Assembly: GCA_963611685.1 (NCBI GenBank)
Contig: CAVDSU010000049.1
Location: forward strand, 1 to 14,623
DNA length: 14,623 bases
Source of the DNA: UBA1724 sp963611685
GTDB taxonomy: Bacteria > Verrucomicrobiota > Lentisphaeria > Oligosphaerales > Oligosphaeraceae
Direction of reading: 5' to 3'
Each line of letters starts with the position of its first letter. Position 1 is the stretch's first letter. This document shows, piece after piece, positions 1-6,871 of the stretch. The notes under the pieces are model-generated. The model was not told the origin of the DNA. It saw only the letters and a program-made list of their open reading frames with translations, and did not search any database. The position numbers and the translations under genes were made by a program.

Positions 1-106
1 GCCGGTAGATTCCGGCGCGGGGTTTCTGGCGCAGCCGAAACCCTGGCCAAACTTCTCGCAGACCCGCCGTAGCCTTGGCGAAGGCGGGCTCCTTCCTCCT
101 TCCTCC
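1..106. repeat. Intergenic hairpin repeat, unit 1 (left part may be cut by window edge)
   Basis: First of two tandem units. It contains GCCGG/CCGGC (1-5 with 12-16), then GGGTTTC/GAAACCC (20-26 with 37-43, with an inner GGC/GCC), a spacer, then CCCGCC/GGCGGG (63-68 with 83-88), and a CCTTCCT-type pyrimidine run. Bases 36-106 are identical to 177-247. No reading frame here looks coding. This looks like a REP/BIME-type or MITE-like intergenic element. Because the window begins inside it, more copies may lie upstream. Confidence 0.85.
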
Positions 107-115
107 CTATTTACT

Positions 116-135
116 GCGCGCCAATTTGGGCGCGC
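116..135. other. Palindrome between the two repeat units
   Basis: GCGCGCC (116-122) pairs perfectly with GGCGCGC (129-135) around a 6-base loop. It joins unit 1 to unit 2 and has no partner in the visible part of unit 1. No T run follows, so I do not call it a terminator. Confidence 0.6.
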
Positions 136-144
136 CTGGCGGAA

Positions 145-247
145 TCGCCGGGGAATCCCGGCGATGGGTTTCGGCACGAAACCCTGGCCAAACTTCTCGC
201 AGACCCGCCGTAGCCTTGGCGAAGGCGGGCTCCTTCCTCCTTCCTCC
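145..247. repeat. Intergenic hairpin repeat, unit 2
   Basis: Second tandem unit, offset 141 bases from unit 1. It has TCGCCGGG/CCCGGCGA (145-152 with 157-164), GGGTTTCG/CGAAACCC (166-173 with 177-184) and CCCGCC/GGCGGG (204-209 with 224-229), followed by CCTTCCT-type repeats running into T6 at 255-260. Bases 177-247 match 36-106 exactly. The 5' hairpin arms differ from unit 1 but still pair, which suggests the folded form matters. The last stem plus T run might also end transcription coming from the left, but the T run is about 25 bases from the stem, so that is weak. Confidence 0.85.
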
Positions 248-269
248 TTCCTCCTTTTTTGTATTGAAT

Positions 270-275
270 TATAGT
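270..275 (+). promoter_or_regulatory. Possible -10 element (TATAGT) upstream of the seven-gene run
   Basis: TATAGT lies in the only AT-rich stretch (255-277) before the first gene, about 65 bases upstream of its start. I could not find a convincing -35 hexamer at the normal spacing, so this is only a candidate. Confidence 0.25.
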
Positions 276-310
276 AACGGGATTCCCCTTTTCCCCATCC
301 CCGCGCAACG

Positions 311-333
311 GGGAGAAACCGAACACTTCTCCC
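311..333 (+). promoter_or_regulatory. Hairpin covering the ribosome-entry region of the metallophosphoesterase gene
   Basis: GGGAGAA (311-317) pairs perfectly with TTCTCCC (327-333) around a 9-base loop and ends 9 bases before the ATG at 343. The only purine-rich, Shine-Dalgarno-like bases in the leader are the left arm itself, which is too far from the start to serve normally. The stem may hold back translation of the first gene, but this is inferred from sequence only. Confidence 0.35.
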
Positions 334-342
334 GGGCCCCTC

Positions 343-1101
343 ATGAGAATTGGAGTACTCAGCGACATCCACGGAAATCTAGAAGCCCTAGATGCGGTGT
401 TGAACGATGCCGACAGCCAGGACGTCACTCACTTCGTGTGCCTCGGCGACTTTGTGGGATACAATGCCGATCCGCAAGGGTGCGTCGACCGGATGCGTTC
501 TCTTCCGTGCCTGGGGTCGGTGCAGGGCAACCACGACTACGTGGCAGCCAGCCAGATTTCTCCGGAGCGCTTCAATCCGATTGCGCGAAAGAGTGCGCTT
601 TGGACGCAGAAGCACCTGAATGAATCCGCGCGTTCCTACCTGGCGGGTCTTCCCATGACGCAGCGGATCCAGATTCCGGAGAAGGATGGCGCGGACGCCT
701 TCCTCATCGCGCACGCCTCCATGGCCGCCGCCGACTCCTGGCCATACCTGGTCAATATCCCCACCGTCTTAGCGTGCTTCCGCGAGATGCTCCAGGAGCA
801 CCTCTGCTTCGTGGGGCACACCCACATTCCCTTCCTCTTCATCCTGCAGGACGAAACGCTCCACGGCGGACAGCTCTCCGAAGAACTCCCCCTCGCCGAC
901 GACGCCCAATACGTGATCAACGTGGGCAGCGTGGGACAGCCCCGGGACGGCAATCCCCTGGCCTCCTACGGCATCTATGACACCCGGAGCAAGACCTTCT
1001 TCCACCGGAGAGTGCAATACCCGCTCTCCGACACGCAACGGAAGATCCTGGATGCCGGGCTCCCCGAGCGTTGCGCCTCTCGCCTGGCGCTGGGCGAATA
1101 G
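343..1101 (+). CDS. Calcineurin-like metallophosphoesterase
   Basis: 252-aa cytosolic protein of the calcineurin-like phosphoesterase superfamily (YfcE/MJ0936-like branch). These are dinuclear-metal enzymes that cleave phosphomono- or phosphodiesters. Metal-binding motifs appear in order: D8-x-H10 in SDIHGN, G35-D36 in LGDFVGY, G62-N-H-D65, H124 in LIAHAS, and G158-H-T-H161. The segment after the second motif (GYNADP) is typical of the small bacterial 'predicted phosphodiesterase' subgroup, whose substrates are mostly unknown. It opens a run of seven closely spaced + strand genes. The ATG at 343 puts the first motif near the N-terminus as expected, although no Shine-Dalgarno is visible. The family call is firm; the substrate cannot be told from sequence. 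Confidence 0.93.
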   Translation: MRIGVLSDIHGNLEALDAVLNDADSQDVTHFVCLGDFVGYNADPQGCVDRMRSLPCLGSVQGNHDYVAASQISPERFNPIARKSALWTQKHLNESARSYLAGLPMTQRIQIPEKDGADAFLIAHASMAAADSWPYLVNIPTVLACFREMLQEHLCFVGHTHIPFLFILQDETLHGGQLSEELPLADDAQYVINVGSVGQPRDGNPLASYGIYDTRSKTFFHRRVQYPLSDTQRKILDAGLPERCASRLALGE

Positions 1102-1158
1102 CCGAGCGCAAACCGCCACCGACGCGTCCGCCGGCGGAATCCCCTCCTTTTGCTTTCC

Positions 1159-2229
1159 GTGAAACTCCTGATCGTCAAGCCCAGCAGCCTGGGAGACATC
1201 ATCCACGCACTCTTCGCCGTGCAGCAGCTGCGCGGGCAGCTCCCGCAAGCGGAGATCTGGTGGGTGGCAAACGACTCCCTCTGCGATCTGGTGGGGCTCT
1301 GTCCCGACCTCCATGTCATACCCTTCCCCCGAAAAGCCCTGGGACGCTGCTCCTGGAAGGCCTTCCGGGGCTTCTGGAAGGCGCTGCGCGCCAACGAATT
1401 CGACGCCGTCCTGGACTTCCAGGGGCTTTTGCGCAGCGCGCTGATCTCCTACGCCGCGAAATCCTCTCTGCGATACGGCTTTTCCGATGCGCGGGAGGGT
1501 GCGCGGCTCTTCTACAACCGGGTCGTGCAAGTACCCGCGGCGCCCACCCACGCCGTGGAGAAGAACCTCCTGCTGGTGAGGCGCTTCCTGGAAGACCAGG
1601 GGCTCGTCCTCCCCGACGGCGCCTACGCGGATCTCCCCCTCGCCCTCCCCGAGGAATGGAAGGCCGCCGCCGACGAATTGCGGGAAAAGAATGGCCTTTC
1701 TGGCCGACCGCTGGTGGCCGTGGGATGCGCGTCCCGCTGGAACAGCAAGTCCTGGCCCGAGGACTTCTTCGCCGACGTCCTGAAGGAGGTCCACCGCCTG
1801 CGCCCCGATGCGGGCATCTGGCTCTTGGGCTCTCCTGACGAAGCGCCCCGTGCCGAGCAAGTGAAGGCGCTCTGCGGAGAGACTCCGGTGGTCTCCCTGG
1901 CGGGAAAGACCTCCATGGGCGCACTCTGCGCACTGCTGAAGGCCTCGCGGGTCCTCTTCACCAACGACAGCGGCCCCATGCACATCGCCGCCCTGGAGGC
2001 CGTGCCCTGCGTCGCGAATTTCGGATCCACGAACCCCGTGCTCACCGGCCCCTACGGCCCCGCCGGGCGGCATTTCGTGGTGCAGTCGTCCTGTTCCCAG
2101 GCGCCCTGCTTCCATCGGGAATGCCCGCGGGGAGACAACCATCTCTGTTGCCAGGGCATCTCTCCTGCCGCCGTCGCCGCGGAGATCCTCCGCCGCCTGG
2201 AAAGCCCCGCCTCCGCTCTCCGTCCATGA
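1159..2229 (+). CDS. Glycosyltransferase family 9 (ADP-heptose:LPS heptosyltransferase-like)
   Basis: 356-aa GT-B fold glycosyltransferase of family 9, which adds heptose or a related sugar to the LPS inner core at the cytoplasmic face of the inner membrane. The N-terminus VKLLIVKPSSLGD is the classic WaaC/WaaF opening, which favours the GTG at 1159 over an in-frame TTG at 1150. DFQGLLRSA lies near residue 86, SRWNSKSWP near 192, and the donor-site signature TNDSGPMHIA near 268. A Cys-rich C-terminal stretch (about 312-331) is common in this family. The stop overlaps the next start in ATGA, which suggests coupled translation. No other LPS-core genes are adjacent, so the acceptor cannot be assigned and I give no symbol. 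Heptosyltransferase I, II or a third paralogue are all possible. Confidence 0.92.
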   Translation: MKLLIVKPSSLGDIIHALFAVQQLRGQLPQAEIWWVANDSLCDLVGLCPDLHVIPFPRKALGRCSWKAFRGFWKALRANEFDAVLDFQGLLRSALISYAAKSSLRYGFSDAREGARLFYNRVVQVPAAPTHAVEKNLLLVRRFLEDQGLVLPDGAYADLPLALPEEWKAAADELREKNGLSGRPLVAVGCASRWNSKSWPEDFFADVLKEVHRLRPDAGIWLLGSPDEAPRAEQVKALCGETPVVSLAGKTSMGALCALLKASRVLFTNDSGPMHIAALEAVPCVANFGSTNPVLTGPYGPAGRHFVVQSSCSQAPCFHRECPRGDNHLCCQGISPAAVAAEILRRLESPASALRP

Positions 2230-2831
2230 AGAAAGTCCACGCCATCCCCGTCGGCCCCCTCCAGGAAAACTGCTACGTAGTCTGGGAGGAATCCACGCGC
2301 CAGGCGCTCCTTTTCGATCCAGGCGACCAGCCGGAGGAGATCCTTGCTTTCCTGAAACAGGAGTCCCTGGTTCCCCGGGGCATTCTTCTGACCCACGCGC
2401 ACTTCGACCACATTGGCGCCATCCCGGCGCTGGCGCGCGAGCTCTCGCTGCCGGTGTGGTGTCCCCAGGCGGACCTGCCCCTCTACCACTCCCCCGAAAA
2501 CTGCATGGCGCCCTGGTATCCCGCCGTGGCGGGTCTTCCCGAGCCCGCCAAGGCCCCCGCGCCCGAATTCGGCTACCAGGCGCTCAGCACCCCGGGGCAC
2601 ACCCCCGGCGGCACCTCATACTACTTCCCGGAGGAGGGCTTCGTCTTGACGGGCGATACCCTCTTCGCCGGCTCCGTAGGACGCACCGATTTCCCCGGCG
2701 GCTCCGAGCGCGCCCTGCAGCACTCCGTGACGCAGGTGCTCTTCGCACTTCCCGGCAAGACCCTCGTCCTCCCCGGACACGGCCCCAAGACCACCATCGC
2801 CACCGAAAAGATGGATCCCTACTTCGCCTGA
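2226..2831 (+). CDS. MBL-fold metallo-hydrolase (glyoxalase II-like, YcbL type)
   Basis: 201-aa metallo-beta-lactamase-fold hydrolase of the short glyoxalase-II-like group. The sequence shows T56-H-A-H-F-D-H62, the zinc-ligand histidine in PGHT (H125), the bridging aspartate in TGDTLF (D144), GRTDFPGG (152-159) and the last histidine in LPGHGP (H185). The GRTD segment and length are usual for YcbL-like proteins, which lack the C-terminal helical domain that full glyoxalase II uses to bind glutathione thioesters. The ATG at 2226 overlaps the stop of the preceding glycosyltransferase (ATGA) and gives the family-typical start. Longer in-frame extension upstream would only overlap the neighbour. 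Likely a cytosolic thioesterase or detoxifying hydrolase; the true substrate is unknown. Confidence 0.92.
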   Translation: MKKVHAIPVGPLQENCYVVWEESTRQALLFDPGDQPEEILAFLKQESLVPRGILLTHAHFDHIGAIPALARELSLPVWCPQADLPLYHSPENCMAPWYPAVAGLPEPAKAPAPEFGYQALSTPGHTPGGTSYYFPEEGFVLTGDTLFAGSVGRTDFPGGSERALQHSVTQVLFALPGKTLVLPGHGPKTTIATEKMDPYFA

Positions 2832-2886
2832 CACGCACGCAGACAATTTTTCCCCTCACACCCTCCTTCCACAAGACACACACATC

Positions 2887-4647
2887 ATGCTTGACCCCAC
2901 TAAACTCGCCGACTGGCAGATCGCGGAAGCCGCGGAAGCCACCATGCGCACTCCCCAGCAACTGGCCCAGGCCCTGGGGCTCCTCCCCGAAGAGCTCATC
3001 CCCTACGGCCGGCAGATCGCGCGCGTGGACCAGCTGGCCATCCGCAAGCGCCTCCAGGATGCCCCGAAGGGCAAGTACATCGATGTGACCGCCATCACTC
3101 CCACGCCTCTGGGCGAAGGAAAGACCACCACCACCATCGGACTCATCGAGGGACTCGCGCGCCGCGGACGCAGAGTCTCCGGCGCCATCCGGCAGCCCTC
3201 CGGCGGCCCCACCTTCAACATCAAGGGCTCCGCCGCCGGCGGCGGACTGGCGCAGTGCATCCCCCTGACCACCTTCTCCATGGGGCTCACCGGCGACATC
3301 GACAAGATCACCAATGCCCATAACCTGGGAATGGTGGCCCTCACCAGCCGCATGCAGCACGAGCGAAACTACGACGACGAGCAGCTGGCCAAGCGGAACC
3401 TGAAGCGGCTGGACATCGATCCCGAGCGCGTCCAGATGCAGTGGGTCATCGACTTCTGCGCGCAGGCGCTGCGGAACATCGTCATTGGACAAGGCGGAAA
3501 GATGGACGGCTACCCCATGAAATCCGGCTTCGCCATCTCCGTTTCCAGCGAGCTCATGGCCATCCTCGCCATGGCCAACGACCTGAAGGACCTCCGGGAG
3601 CGCGTGGGCAAGATCGTGGTGGCCTACAGCCGCAGCGGCAGCCCCATCACCACCCATGACCTGGAAGTGGACGGCGCCATGACCGCCTTCCTGGCGGAGG
3701 CCCTCAATCCCACCCTCATCTCCACCATCGAAGGACAGCCCATCCTGGTCCACGCAGGACCCTTCGCCAATATCGCCATCGGACAAAGCTCCGTCATCGC
3801 CGACCAAATCGGCGTGCGCTGCTCCGAATACCACGTCACCGAGAGCGGATTCGGCAGCGACATCGGCTACGAGAAGTTCGTGGACCTGAAGTGCCGCGCC
3901 AGCGGCCTGCGTCCCGACGCCGTGGTGATTGTCGCCACCATCCGCGCGCTGAAGATGCACGGTGGCGGTCCGCTGGTGAAGCCCGGCGCCAAGCTGGATC
4001 CCGTCTACACCCAGGAGAACCTCCCCCTGGTGGAGGCCGGCTGCCAGAACCTCCTGGCGCACCTGGACATCGTCCGGAAGTCCGGCGTAAAGCCCGTGGT
4101 GTGCATCAACCACTTCTACACCGACACCGACGAAGAGGTCAAGCTGGTGCGCCGCATCTGCGAGGAGGCGGGCGCCCTGACGGCGCTCTCCAAGCACTGG
4201 CAGTTTGGCGGCGAGGGCGCCCTGGAGCTCGCCGAGGCGGTGGAGGAGGCCTGCCGCCAGCCCAACGACTTCCGTTACTTCTACGACGACAGGGATCCCC
4301 TGGAGAAGCGCATCCGCGACATTGCCCAGAAGGTCTACGGTGCCGCGGACATTGAGCTGTTGCCCGAGGCGAAGAAGAAGCTGGAGCTCTACCAGGCCGA
4401 TCCCGAGACCGCGCGGCTGCAGATCTGCCAGGTGAAGACGCACCTCTCCCTCTCCCACGACCCCAACGTGAAGGGCCGCCCCACCGGATTCGTCCTGCCC
4501 ATCCGCGACATCCTCCTGTACCGCGGCGCCGGATTCCTGGTGCCCGTGGCGGGCGACATCAAGCTCATGCCCGGCACCTCCTCCGATCCCGCATTCCGGC
4601 GCATCGATGTGGATGTGGAGACCGGACGCATCCGCGGGCTCTTCTAG
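2887..4647 (+). CDS. fhs: Formate-tetrahydrofolate ligase
   Basis: 586-aa ATP-dependent ligase joining formate to tetrahydrofolate to give 10-formyl-THF, feeding purine, formyl-methionine and other one-carbon reactions. The nucleotide-binding loop is T73-P-L-G-E-G-K79-T-T, followed by RQPSGGPTFNIKGSAAGGG (glycine-rich). Conserved HAGPFANIAIGQSS and VTESGFGSDIGYEK segments follow, then LSLSHDP and LMPGTSSDPA near the C-terminus. It matches the variant form I remember from Deltaproteobacteria rather than the roughly 557-residue clostridial form: it begins LDPTKLADWQIAEAAE and has MALTSRMQH-like text where the common form differs. It sits 55 bases after the MBL gene and 12 before the next. No other Wood-Ljungdahl gene is in the window, so acetogenesis cannot be claimed. 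No Shine-Dalgarno; the leader is C/A-rich. Confidence 0.97.
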   Translation: MLDPTKLADWQIAEAAEATMRTPQQLAQALGLLPEELIPYGRQIARVDQLAIRKRLQDAPKGKYIDVTAITPTPLGEGKTTTTIGLIEGLARRGRRVSGAIRQPSGGPTFNIKGSAAGGGLAQCIPLTTFSMGLTGDIDKITNAHNLGMVALTSRMQHERNYDDEQLAKRNLKRLDIDPERVQMQWVIDFCAQALRNIVIGQGGKMDGYPMKSGFAISVSSELMAILAMANDLKDLRERVGKIVVAYSRSGSPITTHDLEVDGAMTAFLAEALNPTLISTIEGQPILVHAGPFANIAIGQSSVIADQIGVRCSEYHVTESGFGSDIGYEKFVDLKCRASGLRPDAVVIVATIRALKMHGGGPLVKPGAKLDPVYTQENLPLVEAGCQNLLAHLDIVRKSGVKPVVCINHFYTDTDEEVKLVRRICEEAGALTALSKHWQFGGEGALELAEAVEEACRQPNDFRYFYDDRDPLEKRIRDIAQKVYGAADIELLPEAKKKLELYQADPETARLQICQVKTHLSLSHDPNVKGRPTGFVLPIRDILLYRGAGFLVPVAGDIKLMPGTSSDPAFRRIDVDVETGRIRGLF

Positions 4648-4659
4648 TTCTAGCGCGCC

Positions 4660-5040
4660 ATGGCATTCCTCCTGCTCGCCAACTCCTTCGCCGAGGGCAT
4701 GGCCTTCCAGTCCGACGGCGTCGACTGGTCCGTGGACTGGTGGAAGGTGTTGATTCTGGCCTTCGGCACCCTGCTGCTGCTCTTCCTGGCCATCCGCCTG
4801 GCGCTCTACATCCTGCGCCTGGTGGGCGTGATCCTCTGCCTGGCCTTCGCCGCCGCCGGCGGCGTGCTGGCGTGGCGGCTGTTGCCCGGCGCCATGGAGT
4901 CGCTCCTGCCGGAGGCACTGGCGCCCTTCGCCGCGCCCATCGCCGCCGTCGCCGGATTCCTCGTCTGCTTCGGCATCGCCGCCGGAATCATGCACTTCAT
5001 CCGGAAGCCGGCGCAGCCGCTCTCCGAGAAGAAAGACTGA
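4660..5040 (+). CDS. Small membrane protein, function unknown
   Basis: 126-aa hydrophobic protein that I do not recognise. Residues about 28-75 form a long apolar stretch broken by a few Arg/Tyr, long enough for two membrane helices. A third lies near 90-113 (APIAAVAGFLVCFGIAAG). The C-terminus ends in a charged tail, HFIRKPAQPLSEKKD, probably cytoplasmic by the positive-inside rule. The N-terminal 27 residues are short and mildly acidic (DGVDWSVDWW). It starts 12 bases after fhs and ends 26 before the YigZ gene, so it is very probably co-transcribed with both. No Shine-Dalgarno is seen; translation may depend on fhs. An internal ATG at residue 14 is an alternative start. Confidence 0.72.
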   Translation: MAFLLLANSFAEGMAFQSDGVDWSVDWWKVLILAFGTLLLLFLAIRLALYILRLVGVILCLAFAAAGGVLAWRLLPGAMESLLPEALAPFAAPIAAVAGFLVCFGIAAGIMHFIRKPAQPLSEKKD

Positions 5041-5066
5041 CGACCCGCCCCGGGAGCCACACGCCG

Positions 5067-5663
5067 ATGCTGGAATTGGTGGAATCCACGCCCTTCCTCC
5101 TCGTGGAGAAGAAGTCCCGCTTTCTGGCGGAACTCCTTCCTGCCACCACGCAAGAGGAGGTCAAGGCACTCCTGGCGTCCCAGCGCGAAAAATACGCCGA
5201 CGCCACCCACGTGGTCCACGCCATGGTCCTCGGCGAAAATGCGGAGATCCTCGGCTGTTCCGACGACGGCGAGCCCTCGGGCACCGCGGGCCGCCCGGCG
5301 CTGGAAGTCCTGAAGGGCTCGGGGATCTCGCAGGTGCTGCTCACCGTCACGCGCTGGTTCGGCGGCACCAAGCTGGGCACTGGCGGGCTGGTGCACGCCT
5401 ACGGCGACGCAGCGAAGGGCGTGCTCGCCTCGGCCGTCACCCGTCCCCGGATCGCCACGAGCGCCCGCGCCGTACTGCTGCCCTACTCCCTCCTGGAACA
5501 AGGGCGCCGACTCCTCCGCGAGAACCGCTTCGAGGTCCGCCAGGAGGACTTTTTGGCGGAGGGCGTCCGTCTCTCGGGCGTCCTCCCCGACGAGGCCCTC
5601 CCCGCGCTGGAGGCCGCCCTGCGGGATCTCTCCCGCGGGAAGATCTCGCTCGTGGAGGAGTAG
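5067..5663 (+). CDS. yigZ: YigZ/IMPACT family protein
   Basis: 198-aa member of the YigZ (UPF0029/IMPACT) family, about the family's normal length. Two hallmark motifs are present: SDDGEPSGTAGRP (65-77) and VTRWFGGTKLGTGGLVHAY (94-112). After these comes a second alpha/beta domain (about 135-198) as in the E. coli protein. Eukaryotic relatives modulate GCN2 and translation. The bacterial role is not established, though nucleic-acid or ribosome binding has been suggested from structure. The ATG at 5067 gives the usual N-terminus (short lead, then EKKSRFLA) and has GGGAG 10 bases upstream. It is the sixth gene of the tight run. Confidence 0.93.
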   Translation: MLELVESTPFLLVEKKSRFLAELLPATTQEEVKALLASQREKYADATHVVHAMVLGENAEILGCSDDGEPSGTAGRPALEVLKGSGISQVLLTVTRWFGGTKLGTGGLVHAYGDAAKGVLASAVTRPRIATSARAVLLPYSLLEQGRRLLRENRFEVRQEDFLAEGVRLSGVLPDEALPALEAALRDLSRGKISLVEE

Positions 5664-5725
5664 CCCCTCCCCGCACGCCTCCCGACCCTTTTCGCACCGG
5701 AATGCCTTTCTAGAAACGAAGCCGC

Positions 5726-6784
5726 ATGGGCGCACCACTCCTCTCCATCATCATCCCCCTGACCTCCACGGTCCCAAAGGAACTCGAGCGGAATCTCTCC
5801 ACCATCGCGCGGAACCTGACTCCCGCAGTGGAGGTGCTGGCCCTCAGCTGGGGCTGTCCAAAGTCCTCCGAGGAGGCCTTCCACGAGGCCTTCGCCGGCT
5901 ATGCGCGGGCGCGGATCCTCGCCGTACCCCGCGAGACCACCTGCGGCGCCGTCTTCAACCTGGGCATCCGAGAATGCCAGGGCGTCTACTTCACCTACAC
6001 CGACGCCGACAACGAGATGACCCCCACCACGGTGGAGCGAATCCTCCGGTGCATCCAGGACAAGCCCACCATGGACCTCCTGATCATGACGGCGGTCATG
6101 GGGCACATGGACGACGACATGTATTTCGTGCCGGAGACCCCATTGCGCTCCTTCTCCGGCGTCCACGAAGGCATGGGCCTGCGCATGCTGGAGACCCTGG
6201 GGCACGAGTCCGGCTTCCTGCGCTGCGAGCTCTTCCTGGGATGCTACCGCCGCGCCTTCATCATGGAGCAGAATCTCTGGGCGGACGAGAGCCTCCAGGA
6301 CCGCGTGGCGCACACGTGGGTGCCGCTGGTCTACTTCAAGGCGCGGCTGTGCTCCACCATGCAACGGCTCCTGCCCTCCTACTGGTGCGTCCGGCGCCCC
6401 ATCGAATGGGGCCTGAACCACCGGCAACAGGCCATCGACTCCCTCCTGAAGGCCGTGCTCTTCCTGGCAAAATTCTACCGCGACCACCGGAAGGAGATGC
6501 CGCACGCCGCGCGGCGCACCTGGGCCGTCACGACCTTCACCGGATTCCTCTACAAGATCTTCAATCCCAAGTATGCGCACCTCCGGCTGACCGTCCGGGA
6601 GCGCCAGAAGATCATCAAGGACCTGTGGGAGGATCCGGAAGCCGGCGAGATCCTCCGGCAGATGGAGGTCTATCTCCACTTCCGGCAGAGGGTCTTCTGC
6701 AAACTCCTCCGGGTCTATTCCCGGTGCTGCCTGGTGGCGCCCCTCCTCCACCTCTGGGAGGAGTTCATCCACTACGTCCACTAG
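5726..6784 (+). CDS. Glycosyltransferase family 2-like protein
   Basis: 352-aa protein with a GT-A fold glycosyltransferase N-terminus. It opens LLSIIIPLTS. A segment at 73-88 (CGAVFNLGIRECQGVY) corresponds to the family's usual A-R-N-x-G-hydrophobic stretch, and D93-A-D95-N gives the DxD-type metal/nucleotide-sugar motif. The C-terminal half (about 190-352) is basic and aromatic and has no clear membrane helix; it may bind an acceptor or the membrane surface. Substrate is unknown, but a role in envelope or surface glycan synthesis fits the GT9 gene in the same run. It is the last gene before the strong terminator stem at 6817-6847. No Shine-Dalgarno is visible; the ATG at 5726 gives the proper start of the first beta strand. 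Confidence 0.83.
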   Translation: MGAPLLSIIIPLTSTVPKELERNLSTIARNLTPAVEVLALSWGCPKSSEEAFHEAFAGYARARILAVPRETTCGAVFNLGIRECQGVYFTYTDADNEMTPTTVERILRCIQDKPTMDLLIMTAVMGHMDDDMYFVPETPLRSFSGVHEGMGLRMLETLGHESGFLRCELFLGCYRRAFIMEQNLWADESLQDRVAHTWVPLVYFKARLCSTMQRLLPSYWCVRRPIEWGLNHRQQAIDSLLKAVLFLAKFYRDHRKEMPHAARRTWAVTTFTGFLYKIFNPKYAHLRLTVRERQKIIKDLWEDPEAGEILRQMEVYLHFRQRVFCKLLRVYSRCCLVAPLLHLWEEFIHYVH

Positions 6785-6816
6785 CCCTCGGACACCATAC
6801 ATCTGAATTCCACCCC

Positions 6817-6847
6817 AAGGGGATGGCGGCACACGCACCATCCCCTT
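6817..6847 (+). terminator. Rho-independent terminator-like hairpin after the glycosyltransferase 2 gene
   Basis: AAGGGGATGG (6817-6826) pairs perfectly over 10 bp with CCATCCCCTT (6838-6847), loop 11 bases. CCC and then T5 follow at 6848-6855. The T run is short and begins three bases late, so efficiency is uncertain, but its position between gene clusters fits termination of the seven-gene run. Confidence 0.75.
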
Positions 6848-6871
6848 CCCTTTTTCCCCCAAAAACGCCTC

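Noticed and set aside
1..247. CRISPR or attC-like site in the 141-bp tandem units
   Set aside because: The units contain several separate hairpins and no spacer variation; no integrase or cas gene is present.
75..623. 182-residue plus-strand frame starting in the first repeat
   Set aside because: It runs through the hairpin repeats and then overlaps the metallophosphoesterase in another frame; no motif.
769..2142. 457-residue minus-strand frame over the first two genes
   Set aside because: Antisense shadow; the plus-strand frames carry clear family motifs.
2584..4995. 803-residue open frame on the minus strand over fhs
   Set aside because: It is the antisense shadow of a GC-rich, C/G-ending coding frame. 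Composition is His/Gly/Val-rich and without motifs, while fhs on the plus strand is certain.
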